This document shows positions 52,964 to 60,661 of a stretch of 64,000 nt of DNA, one piece after another. Source of the stretch: Marinifilum flexuosum (GTDB lineage: Bacteria; Bacteroidota; Bacteroidia; Bacteroidales; Marinifilaceae); assembly GCF_003610555.1 (NCBI RefSeq), contig NZ_RAPQ01000010.1, positions 124,001 through 188,000 of the forward strand, in the 5' to 3' direction. Within the stretch, counting starts at the first letter, position 1. Each line of letters starts with the position of its first letter. The translations under genes were made by a program, and so were the position numbers. The notes beneath the pieces are model-generated. The model did no database searches and was not told the DNA's origin. It was given only the letters and a program-made list of their open reading frames with translations.

Positions 52964-54208
52964 CTAATTCCTTGATTTTACTTTTAATGCAAGTTGTGGT
53001 TTTTCCTTATAGGTTAGGTATCGCCACAACCATTCCAATGGTCCCATCCTGTAATACTTCAACCAAATATAAGATGAAGTTATTTGAAAAATCCAGATGC
53101 CTAGCATCCAAAATAGCAACTCAAACCTGCTGAACTCACCGAACAATCCAAATCCGTAACTATAAAAAATGATGGAACAAATTACGGATTGGCAAAGGTA
53201 GTTTGTAAAAGCCAATCGACCAACTGCTTCGAAAGCTTTCGTTAAAAATTTCAACAGATTTAATTGATACACCAAAATGATTAAGCCAATGTAGCCTAGA
53301 GAAGTAAAAATGCTGGAAAAATAATTGTACTGATATCCATATTTGAAATAATGTACTACTTCCCATCTATTTTGAGCCATTTCCTGAACGCCATAATTGG
53401 AAATTAATGCACCAATTCCTATCCCAAAAACTGCCATTCCAGCATAAAATAGTTTGGATTTTTTTGCTGATAAAATTCCTTGATTTAAAAGTACCATCCC
53501 TAACAACATCATTCCTGTAGTTCGCCATACAGAAAGCATAAAGAAGCCACCTACCTGATAATTCATGTTTAACTGAACCCTTTTCACAAAAATATCGAAC
53601 CACGAGCCATGTTGATATAAGTTTATTTCAGCAGATAATGACTCAGCAGAAGGTAAAAATTCAGACATTGACTCTTCCATCATTTTTTCTGGCATGGTAT
53701 CAAACATACTTCCAATTGCATAAAAGAAAAGCATAGGAACCAGGTAAAGCAATACAGCGAAAACCAACTTCCATACATCCTTCATTTTACGAAGCAGCAC
53801 AGCAATTAAACCAATAATTGCGTAGGCAACCAGAATATCACCAAACCAAATTAAATAAGCGTGAATCATCCCAAAAAGTAGAAGCCACATCATTCTTCTG
53901 ATGTGAATTTTTGAGCCATCAATCCCTTTATCTGCCAAACGATTCACAAATAATAGAATGCCTGCACCAAACAGAATAGAGAAAATACTCATGAACTTTA
54001 GCTCGGCAAAAACATGAACCAGCCAATAAGAAAAACTTTCCAATTCACTCATTTCTCCCAACACCAAAGGATTGGCAAATGATGCATTTGGCAAAGCAAA
54101 AAGCTGAATATTAATAAATAGAATGCCCAATAGTGCGAAGCCTCTCAAAATATCAAGGGAATGGATTCTTTCTTTTAGGGTAGTTGGAGCAGCATGTGTG
54201 GTTTGCAT
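52964..54208 (-). CDS. DUF418-family membrane protein
   Basis: 414 residues with about nine or ten membrane helices. The start (LKERIHSLDILRGFALLGILFINI) is the heparan-alpha-glucosaminide acetyltransferase-like/DUF418 motif, FSILFGAGI and WFGDILVAYAIIGL follow, and the C-terminal FTNYLCQSVICSIIFYSYGFGLFG and GPLEWLWRYLTY are the DUF418 signature. Function unknown; acyl transfer to envelope sugars has been proposed for relatives. Ends 4 bp before rlmB. Confidence 0.88.
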   Translation of the reverse strand: MQTTHAAPTTLKERIHSLDILRGFALLGILFINIQLFALPNASFANPLVLGEMSELESFSYWLVHVFAELKFMSIFSILFGAGILLFVNRLADKGIDGSKIHIRRMMWLLLFGMIHAYLIWFGDILVAYAIIGLIAVLLRKMKDVWKLVFAVLLYLVPMLFFYAIGSMFDTMPEKMMEESMSEFLPSAESLSAEINLYQHGSWFDIFVKRVQLNMNYQVGGFFMLSVWRTTGMMLLGMVLLNQGILSAKKSKLFYAGMAVFGIGIGALISNYGVQEMAQNRWEVVHYFKYGYQYNYFSSIFTSLGYIGLIILVYQLNLLKFLTKAFEAVGRLAFTNYLCQSVICSIIFYSYGFGLFGEFSRFELLFWMLGIWIFQITSSYIWLKYYRMGPLEWLWRYLTYKEKPQLALKVKSRN

Positions 54209-54245
54209 TTTTTTCTTTCTAAGATAAGAAGATTAAAGAAATAAA

Positions 54246-54360
54246 ATATTTCACGTAAAGGATGCAGAGGTTTTTATTTTAAAAGATCGCAAAGATTTCC
54301 TACACAAAAACTTTAACACAAAGACACACTAAGTTATTGCACAAAGTCCACAAAGAATAT
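54246..54360. repeat. Degenerate ACAAAG-rich dispersed repeat
   Basis: Repeated words (GCAAAGATTTCC, CACAAAGACACAC, CACAAAGTCCACAAAG) resemble the AACCACAAAG/ACACAAAGG element at 27541 but are decayed. No gene. Confidence 0.45.
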
Positions 54361-54410
54361 GTTCACTTTTAGTTTAAGACCTGCAGTCAACCTATTTTCA
54401 GGTAATGACT

Positions 54411-54437
54411 CCTTTATCCTTTATCCTTTATCCTTTA
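54411..54437. repeat. Heptanucleotide tandem repeat (CCTTTAT)4
   Basis: CCTTTAT at 54411, 54418 and 54425 plus a six-base partial copy, 2 bp beyond the ABC-F stop codon (54440). Confidence 0.9.
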
Positions 54438-54439
54438 AA

Positions 54440-56380
54440 CTACTCCCCTCTTTCAGAAATCAATTCCTCTAATTGTTCATTGTATTCTTCCCAGGCCATC
54501 ATTTCATTTTCAAGATCTTGCTTAGCATCCTCATATTTGGTAAAAAGAGATTGATCTTGCATTTTCTCAGGGTTAGAAAGCAAGTCCTCCATTTCAGCAA
54601 TTTGCTCTTCAAACTTGGCTATATTTTCTTCAGCCTTGGAAACATTGCGCTCCATTTTGGTGATTTTTTTACTTAACTCTTTTCTCTCCAGGTAATTCAA
54701 CTTATTTTCCGAAGGAGCTTCTTCAGCTTTCTCTTGAACAATCGCTTTTTTCACTTCTAACTCCTGAAGAGTTTCCATTCGTTTAGCTCTTAAGAAGTCA
54801 TAAATACCTCCCAAGTGTTCTTTTATTTTTTTGTTGCCAAACTCATATACTTTCGAAGCCAAACCATCCAGGAACTCTCGGTCGTGAGAAACAACAATAA
54901 CGGTTCCTTCAAACTGTGACAAGGCCTCTTTCAACACATCTTTCGATTTCATATCCAAATGGTTGGTAGGCTCATCGAGCACCAATAAATTCACTGGTTC
55001 TAAAAGCAAGCGAATCATTGCCAATCGAGATCTTTCTCCTCCCGAAAGCACTTTAACCTTCTTGTCTACATCTTCGCCACGGAACATGAAAGCTCCAAGA
55101 ATATCCCTGATTTTAGTTCGTACATCGCCAACGGCAACATCATCAATCGTATCAAAAACCGTTTTGTTTTCATCCAGAAGTTGAGCCTGGTTCTGAGCAA
55201 AGTATCCAATTTTTACATTATGCCCAAGCTTACAAATACCTGAGTATTCTAACTCGCCCATCAAAACTTTTACAAGAGTTGATTTTCCTTCTCCATTCTT
55301 TCCTACAAAAGCAAGTTTCTCTCCTCTTTCAATTACAAACTCCAGTTCACTTAAAACCAGATGATCGCCATAAGCTTTGCTCAAGTTCTTAGCTTCGCAA
55401 ACCAAATCACCAGAACGAGGTGCGGGTGGAAATTTCAAATTCAATTTTGACATATCTTCCTCATCCACCTCAATTCTATCGAGCTTTTCAAGCTGTTTGA
55501 TTCTTGACTGAACCTGAACAGCCTTAGTTGCCTTATACCTAAACCTTTCAATAAAATCCTCGGTATCCTTAATCATCTTTTGCTGATTGATATAGGCTTT
55601 CATCTGCTGTTCTCTGCGCTCGGCATGCAAAACAACATATTCCGAATATGGAACTTTGTAATCATATATTTTCCCAACCGAAATCTCAACTGTTCTGTTG
55701 GTGATATTATCCAAAAATGCACGGTCGTGCGATACCAACACCACAGCTCCGGGATACACCTTCAAAAAATCTTCTAACCATTGAATTGACTCAATATCCA
55801 AATGGTTGGTAGGCTCATCCAAAAGAAAAACATCCGGACGACGCAAAAGAATCTTAGCCAATTCGATACGCATTCTCCAACCACCGCTAAATTCGTTGGT
55901 CTGACGAGTGAAATCGCTACGTAAAAAACCAAGGCCCAATAAGGTTTTCTCAGCCTCAGCATCAACATTTTCACCACCCATCATGTGGTAACGGTCATTT
56001 TTATCGCTCAAGCGATTAATCAGCTTCATGTAATCTTCCGATTCATAATCGGTACGCTCAGCGATTTCTGCATTAATTTTTGCAATCTCTTTTTCAAGGC
56101 CCAAAACCTCTTCAAAAGCGGTAAGAGCTTCTTCCATTACCGTTCTGCCATCAAAGTGGTTCATTTGCTGTGGCAAGTAACCAATCTTAATCTCCGAAGG
56201 AATGGAAACATTTCCCTTTGTGGCTCCTTGTAATCCCGCAAAAATCTTAAGCAAAGTTGATTTTCCCGCTCCATTTTTTCCAACAAGACCAATTCTGTCT
56301 CGCGAATTCACAAGGAAACTTACCTCTTTAAAAAGAGTAAAACCACCAAATTCAACTGTAAGATTATTTATAGAGATCAT
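54440..56380 (-). CDS. ABC-F family ATPase (Uup/EttA-like)
   Basis: ATG at 56380 (MISINNLTVEFGG) is preferred over 56410 because the ATP-binding domain starts here. About 646 residues with two nucleotide-binding domains and no membrane part: Walker A GKNGAGKST and GKNGEGKST, signatures EFSGGWRMR and LSGGERSR, Walker B LLDEPTNHLD in both, the inter-domain linker (EDFIERFRYKATKAVQVQSR) and a C-terminal coiled coil (LSKKITKMERNVSKAEENIAKFEEQIAEME). This is the ribosome-acting ABC-F layout; the C-terminal coiled coil is like Uup. Translation-factor role is known for the family; it could also give antibiotic protection. Confidence 0.93.
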   Translation of the reverse strand: MISINNLTVEFGGFTLFKEVSFLVNSRDRIGLVGKNGAGKSTLLKIFAGLQGATKGNVSIPSEIKIGYLPQQMNHFDGRTVMEEALTAFEEVLGLEKEIAKINAEIAERTDYESEDYMKLINRLSDKNDRYHMMGGENVDAEAEKTLLGLGFLRSDFTRQTNEFSGGWRMRIELAKILLRRPDVFLLDEPTNHLDIESIQWLEDFLKVYPGAVVLVSHDRAFLDNITNRTVEISVGKIYDYKVPYSEYVVLHAERREQQMKAYINQQKMIKDTEDFIERFRYKATKAVQVQSRIKQLEKLDRIEVDEEDMSKLNLKFPPAPRSGDLVCEAKNLSKAYGDHLVLSELEFVIERGEKLAFVGKNGEGKSTLVKVLMGELEYSGICKLGHNVKIGYFAQNQAQLLDENKTVFDTIDDVAVGDVRTKIRDILGAFMFRGEDVDKKVKVLSGGERSRLAMIRLLLEPVNLLVLDEPTNHLDMKSKDVLKEALSQFEGTVIVVSHDREFLDGLASKVYEFGNKKIKEHLGGIYDFLRAKRMETLQELEVKKAIVQEKAEEAPSENKLNYLERKELSKKITKMERNVSKAEENIAKFEEQIAEMEDLLSNPEKMQDQSLFTKYEDAKQDLENEMMAWEEYNEQLEELISERGE

Positions 56381-56410
56381 ATTAATTCCGTTTTTAAGAT
56401 GTGGCGACAA

Positions 56411-56457
56411 AAATAATGAAGAATGAGCAATTAGTAATGAAGAATTATTAATTGCTC
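56411..56457. repeat. Hairpin in the AAA+/ABC-F spacer
   Basis: GAGCAATTA and TAATTGCTC form a perfect 9-bp stem with a 15-nt AT-rich loop (about 56424-56456). It adjoins AACAGTGA-type repeat DNA that forms the end of the AAA+ gene. It may end that transcript. Confidence 0.5.
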
Positions 56458-56467
56458 TTCAGAAATT

Positions 56468-57217
56468 CTAATTCGATAACTGCTCACTGTTCACAGATAT
56501 CTTTTCACTGATCACTGCTTTCTTCAACATTTCTGACTGAATGATATTCTCCTTTACTTCAGTCATTACGATATTTTCAGCTTCAGCAAAAGAAATATCA
56601 TAAACACGATTTACTTTAGCATACTCTTCAGGGAAACGAGCCAATAGTTTGTCATACAATCGATCAAGATCTTGTTTTTTAGGATTTTGAAACTCCATTT
56701 TCAATTCGAATCTGCGAATCAAAGCCTCATCAATCATATCAATTTGATTGGTTGCTGCAATCATTACAGAATTCTTTGGCAAGTGATCCATCATTTGAAT
56801 CATACCATTCACAACACGTTTCATCTCGCTACTATCCGTGTTGTCATAGTTTCGTTCCTTTCCCAAAGAATCAAACTCATCGAAAAACAAAACTGCCTCT
56901 TGTGTTTCAATCATTTTAAAAGCCGATGCAATATTTCTTGAGGTCTCTCCTAATTTTGAAGAAATAATATTCCCCAGGTTTATTGTTTTGATTTTCTTAT
57001 TCAATTTATTGGCAATTGCCTTTGCTGTCATGGTTTTACCACATCCCGATTTTCCGTATAGCAATATCTTATTGACAACCGGCAATCCATACTTTGTAAG
57101 AATTTCAACATGTTCATATTCTCTTAAAAACTGAGAAATCTGCGAAAAAAGTTGTTCGTCAAAAACAACGTCATTCATGTCAACTTTTCCGTTGTTGGGT
57201 ATAAACAGGTGATTCAT
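56468..57217 (-). CDS. Small stand-alone AAA+ ATPase
   Basis: 249 residues consisting mostly of a single AAA+ module: Walker A GKSGCGKT (55-62), Walker B VLFFDEFDS (109-117), sensor 1 at N157 (AATNQID) and Arg fingers R168-R169 (ALIRRFELKMEF). It resembles the FtsH/SpoVK/katanin type but has no protease or other domain, so it probably acts on a partner protein. The last residues (KISVNSEQLSN) look translated from a common intergenic repeat rather than conserved, so the functional end may be near residue 235. Divergent from the STAS-like gene. Confidence 0.85.
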   Translation of the reverse strand: MNHLFIPNNGKVDMNDVVFDEQLFSQISQFLREYEHVEILTKYGLPVVNKILLYGKSGCGKTMTAKAIANKLNKKIKTINLGNIISSKLGETSRNIASAFKMIETQEAVLFFDEFDSLGKERNYDNTDSSEMKRVVNGMIQMMDHLPKNSVMIAATNQIDMIDEALIRRFELKMEFQNPKKQDLDRLYDKLLARFPEEYAKVNRVYDISFAEAENIVMTEVKENIIQSEMLKKAVISEKISVNSEQLSN

Positions 57218-57265
57218 GCTTAAATATTGTGTTTGCTGTATTTTGTTGTTGTTTATTTAATGTTG

Positions 57266-57273
57266 CAAACTTA
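57266..57273 (-). promoter_or_regulatory. Likely -7 element (TAAGTTTG) of the AAA+ gene
   Basis: On the minus strand TAAGTTTG, matching TAnnTTTG, about 50 bp before the start at 57217. Confidence 0.4.
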
Positions 57274-57304
57274 GTATTTTATCCTTAATCATAAGCAAGG
57301 TCAT

Positions 57305-57334
57305 TTTGAGAGTTTTGCAAAAGAATTACATTTG
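57305..57334 (+). promoter_or_regulatory. Bacteroidota-type promoter of the STAS-like gene
   Basis: TTTG (57305-57308), 18-nt spacer, TACATTTG (57327-57334): both halves of the -33/-7 consensus are present. The gene starts 64 bp downstream. Confidence 0.65.
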
Positions 57335-57397
57335 CGAACTATTTTTCATCAATGAACTCTATAAGAGGGTAAATGTGTTTCTAGAGGGGGGAAGGTA

Positions 57398-57844
57398 ATG
57401 AGCAATATTAGATATTCATATTTGAAAAAAGAAAAGCAATTGGTTATTGCTTGTAATGCTAAGAAAGTAGATCCAGAAATCTTAGTTTCCGAATTTAAAT
57501 CCATGTTCGAAAGCTTGAAACTTGATTCGCCTGTTGATATTCTTATAGACATTAAAGATCTTAACTTAATAGCATCTATTGAAGACAATAAGCTTTATAC
57601 CAACTTTTTTCTGAAAGAAAAGATACATGTTAATGCCAAAAAAATTGCCGTTTTAGCTGATACTCCTTCTCAGGTAGTACAAAGCATGCTACTTTTCGAA
57701 GGAGTAAAACATTTAGGTATTGCCATTAAAGTATTTAATTCTGAAAAGACTGCTTTAGATTGGATCAATTCAAAATGTCAACACAAGAGGAAATTACAAA
57801 TCCATCAAGCTTTATCAAAGCTAACACACAAAAAAGCATCATAA
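57398..57844 (+). CDS. STAS/SpoIIAA-like small protein
   Basis: 148 residues, cytoplasmic, alternating alpha/beta. DSPVDILIDIKDLN, NAKKIAVLADTPSQVVQSMLLF and VKVFNSEKTALDWI-like end (IKVFNSEKTALDWINS) resemble STAS/SpoIIAA-like proteins of the UspA-sized class. A strong Shine-Dalgarno (GGGGGAAGG) precedes the ATG, unusual in this window. Role unknown; a lipid or small-ligand binding function is typical of the fold. Convergent with the glycosidase gene. Confidence 0.65.
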   Translation: MSNIRYSYLKKEKQLVIACNAKKVDPEILVSEFKSMFESLKLDSPVDILIDIKDLNLIASIEDNKLYTNFFLKEKIHVNAKKIAVLADTPSQVVQSMLLFEGVKHLGIAIKVFNSEKTALDWINSKCQHKRKLQIHQALSKLTHKKAS

Positions 57845-57846
57845 AA

Positions 57847-57872
57847 AAGGAGAACTTTAAATTGTTCTCCTT
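57847..57872. terminator. Bidirectional intrinsic terminator
   Basis: AAGGAGAAC-8 nt-GTTCTCCTT perfect 9-bp stem with A6 on the left and TTTAC on the right, between convergent genes. Confidence 0.88.
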
Positions 57873-57878
57873 TACTTT

Positions 57879-58997
57879 TTATTTCTCTTTCGAATAATCT
57901 TTAAAAATCGCCTTTTCGAATTCTATCCAATGTTCGTTAGTCATCCTATCAGGTGTGAACAAACAAATTCCTGTAGCACCATTCACCATCGATTCTCGAA
58001 TTGCTTCTCCAATCTCTTCTGGCAGTAGGCCATGATTCTCAGGATCTGCTTCTTTTGCTTTTGAATCTGGACTTGGGCAAATAAACAAACCACTATAAAT
58101 CGGTCTTTCTCCATTTAAACTTTCAACAGACTCCTTACACATTTTGCCAATCCATTCGGTTCCCTCCAAATAGAAATCATTATAATTCATTGGTAAGAAG
58201 GCATCCAAATTCCACTGATTCCATTCCTGGCGAACCATTTTAACCGCATGTGAATTTGGCCCGGGAAATACCGCTGCCGTAATGTCTTTACCTTGAGCAT
58301 GCACATCTTCAACCAATCGATTAACAATTTTTGTGATCAGATCCTGACGAAACTTTTTCCACTCTTGCAAATCTCTTGCCTTAGCCTGATCAGTGATTTC
58401 GATTCCTGTTTTTTCCTTAAAATCAGCTTTACACTTATCGCAATAACAATAATCAAAATCAGGATATTCCTTATCCATTACCAATCCGTACTTATCCCAC
58501 AATCCTTTTGCAAGAATTACATCAGGGAAACGAATATAATCCAAATGCACACCATCAACCTCTGGTAATCTAGCGATAGTTACATATAAGTTTGACAGAT
58601 ATTTATATACCTCCTCCTTATTCGGACACAAGAAAGTATAATGATCAACATAGGCCGGTTTATCGTAGGCCGATTCTCCGTTTCCATTTACGGCATACAA
58701 TTCTTTGGGAATATTTTTATCTCTGCCTTGAACCATTGTTGGTATCCAGGTATGAAATTCCAGCCCCACCTCTTTGGCAATCTTTCCCACACGTTGATAT
58801 ACCGCAGGATCATGACCTCCGTTATACATCAAACCATCAATACCTTTTTCCTTTAAATCAGTAAATTTTTGTAAAATTTGGGCATCGCTTGCTTCGCCCG
58901 GACCGCCAAGCCATGCAAAACATGGCACTTTAGTTGACTGTTGTGTACCGCACGACACCAACAACAACAAACTGATAACAGCAAGTAGCTTGTTCAT
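57879..58997 (-). CDS. Putative glycoside hydrolase lipoprotein (GHL10/DUF187-like TIM barrel)
   Basis: 372 residues with lipoprotein signal (LLLVSC, Cys about residue 16). The body reads as a TIM barrel of the GHL10 type: GIDGLMYNGGHD, LEFHTWIPTMVQGR, VDGVHLDYIRFPD, then FLPMNYNDFYLEGTEW and GATGICLFTPD. The HLDYIRFP stretch usually carries the catalytic acid region. A CYCDKCKADF cysteine motif is present as in relatives. The substrate is unknown; the protein is probably periplasmic or at the outer membrane. Monocistronic, convergent with the STAS-like gene. Confidence 0.82.
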   Translation of the reverse strand: MNKLLAVISLLLLVSCGTQQSTKVPCFAWLGGPGEASDAQILQKFTDLKEKGIDGLMYNGGHDPAVYQRVGKIAKEVGLEFHTWIPTMVQGRDKNIPKELYAVNGNGESAYDKPAYVDHYTFLCPNKEEVYKYLSNLYVTIARLPEVDGVHLDYIRFPDVILAKGLWDKYGLVMDKEYPDFDYCYCDKCKADFKEKTGIEITDQAKARDLQEWKKFRQDLITKIVNRLVEDVHAQGKDITAAVFPGPNSHAVKMVRQEWNQWNLDAFLPMNYNDFYLEGTEWIGKMCKESVESLNGERPIYSGLFICPSPDSKAKEADPENHGLLPEEIGEAIRESMVNGATGICLFTPDRMTNEHWIEFEKAIFKDYSKEK

Positions 58998-59091
58998 AGT
59001 TAAATTATAAATAAGATTTGTGGCTTTGGAATACTTGCTAAAGATAGCAAATTAAAGTAAGAAGTATTTAGATAGAGTATCAGGAAATGTA

Positions 59092-59160
59092 ATACGACTT
59101 TTTGACCATTCAACTTTTTGACTTTTTGACTATTCGGCTTTTCGACTATTCGACTTTTTA
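59092..59160. repeat. Degenerate CGACTTTTTGACTATT short repeats
   Basis: Six or so copies of (C/T)(G/A)ACT(T)TTT(G/C)(G)AC/ATTCG lie in tandem upstream of rlmD, ending at its -7 element. Typical low-complexity intergenic repeats of Bacteroidota. Confidence 0.6.
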
Positions 59161-59168
59161 TATCTTTG
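59161..59168 (+). promoter_or_regulatory. Likely -7 element (TATCTTTG) of rlmD
   Basis: TATCTTTG is a full TAnnTTTG match, followed by GTGCCC; it lies 26 bp before the GTG start at 59194. The -33 position falls in the repeat tract. Confidence 0.55.
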
Positions 59169-59193
59169 TGCCCAAATTAAAAATATACGACAA

Positions 59194-60603
59194 GTGGGAA
59201 GAAGAAGAAACAGAAAACCCCTTCTGCAAAACATTAAAATTGAGAAGTTAGCCGCCGAAGGAAAGGCCATCGCAAAAGTGGATGAAAAAGTATTGTTTGT
59301 AACAAACGTAATTCCTGGCGATGTAGTGGATGTACAGGTTACCAAAAAACGCAAAAGTTATATGGAAGGTAATCCTGTTTTCTTTCACGAACATTCTCCA
59401 TTAAAAAAAGATGCCTTTTGTGAGCACTTTGGTGTTTGTGGTGGATGTAAATGGCAAAATCTGCCATACGAAGAACAATTAAAGTTCAAGCAACAAGAGG
59501 TAATTGACAATTTGGAAAGAATTGGTAAAGTTGAATTACCTGAAGTGAATGACATTTTAGCATCAGCTAAAACTGAATTCTATCGTAACAAATTGGAGTA
59601 TACCTTCTCTAGCAAGAGATATTTAACCAACGAAGAAATTGCCAGTGGCGAAGATTTAAATCGTACACCAGCTGTAGGTTTCCACGTTCCTCGATTATTC
59701 GATAAAATTGTTGACATCAACAAATGTCACCTACAACCTGAACCATCGAATGCCATTCGCTTGGCAATTAAAGATTTCGCTTTTGCCAACGATCTTAGCT
59801 TTTTCGACATTCGCAATCATGAAGGGTTTTTAAGAACATTAATCATTAGAACTGCGTCCACAGGTGAGAATATGGTAATTGTTACTTTCTACCACGAAGA
59901 TGTGGAAAAGAGAGAGGCATTACTGAATCATTTGGTTGAAAAATTCCCTGAAATCACATCTTTAATGTATGTGATCAACGAAAAGGCAAATGATACCATT
60001 ACCGATCAGGAGGTAGTATTGTTTAAAGGACGCGATCATATCTTCGAACAAATGGAAGATTTGAAGTTTAAAATTGGTCCAAAATCATTCTACCAAACCA
60101 ATTCCGATCAAGCTTACGAATTGTACTGCAAAACACGCGAATTTGCTGAACTTACAGGCGACGAAGTGGTTTACGACTTGTACACGGGAACGGGAACCAT
60201 TGCGAATTTTGTAGCCAAACAAGCCAAACAGGTAATTGGTATTGAATATGTGCCCGAAGCCATTGAAGATGCTAAGGTAAACTCTGAAATCAACGGAATC
60301 AACAATACAAAATTCTTTGCTGGCGACATGAAAAATGTATTGACCAAAGAATTTATCGAACTTCACGGTCAACCTGATACCATGATTGTTGATCCACCAC
60401 GTGCCGGAATGCATGTTGATGTTGTGGAAACCATTCTGCACGCAGCACCAAAACGCATTGTTTACGTAAGCTGTAACTCGGCGACTCAAGCTCGCGATTT
60501 AGCACTAATGGACGAAACCTACAAAGTAACCAAAGTACAAGCTGTCGACATGTTCCCACACACTCATCATGTGGAAAATATTGTGCAATTGGAGAAACGT
60601 TAA
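59194..60603 (+). CDS. rlmD: 23S rRNA (uracil-1939-C5)-methyltransferase RlmD-type
   Basis: 469 residues, starting at GTG (59194; ATG is not available in frame nearby). A TRAM domain (about 12-65), an iron-sulfur cluster motif with C76, C82 and C85 (CEHFGVCGGCKW), SAM-binding DLYTGTGTIANF, IVDPPRAGM and the catalytic Cys in VYVSCNSATQARDL. This is the RlmD/RumA class. RlmD modifies U1939; close relatives (RlmCD, TrmA) are alternatives. Confidence 0.92.
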   Translation: MGRRRNRKPLLQNIKIEKLAAEGKAIAKVDEKVLFVTNVIPGDVVDVQVTKKRKSYMEGNPVFFHEHSPLKKDAFCEHFGVCGGCKWQNLPYEEQLKFKQQEVIDNLERIGKVELPEVNDILASAKTEFYRNKLEYTFSSKRYLTNEEIASGEDLNRTPAVGFHVPRLFDKIVDINKCHLQPEPSNAIRLAIKDFAFANDLSFFDIRNHEGFLRTLIIRTASTGENMVIVTFYHEDVEKREALLNHLVEKFPEITSLMYVINEKANDTITDQEVVLFKGRDHIFEQMEDLKFKIGPKSFYQTNSDQAYELYCKTREFAELTGDEVVYDLYTGTGTIANFVAKQAKQVIGIEYVPEAIEDAKVNSEINGINNTKFFAGDMKNVLTKEFIELHGQPDTMIVDPPRAGMHVDVVETILHAAPKRIVYVSCNSATQARDLALMDETYKVTKVQAVDMFPHTHHVENIVQLEKR

Positions 60604-60624
60604 GTTTTTCAGCCTTAAAATATA

Positions 60625-60657
60625 AAAAGCTCGCAGAGATATTCTTTGCGAGCTTTT
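60625..60657. terminator. Bidirectional intrinsic terminator
   Basis: AAAAGCTCGCAGAG pairs with CTTTGCGAGCTTTT around a short loop, followed by GTTTTTAT on the right; between convergent rlmD and the histidine kinase. Confidence 0.9.
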
Positions 60658-60661
60658 GTTT

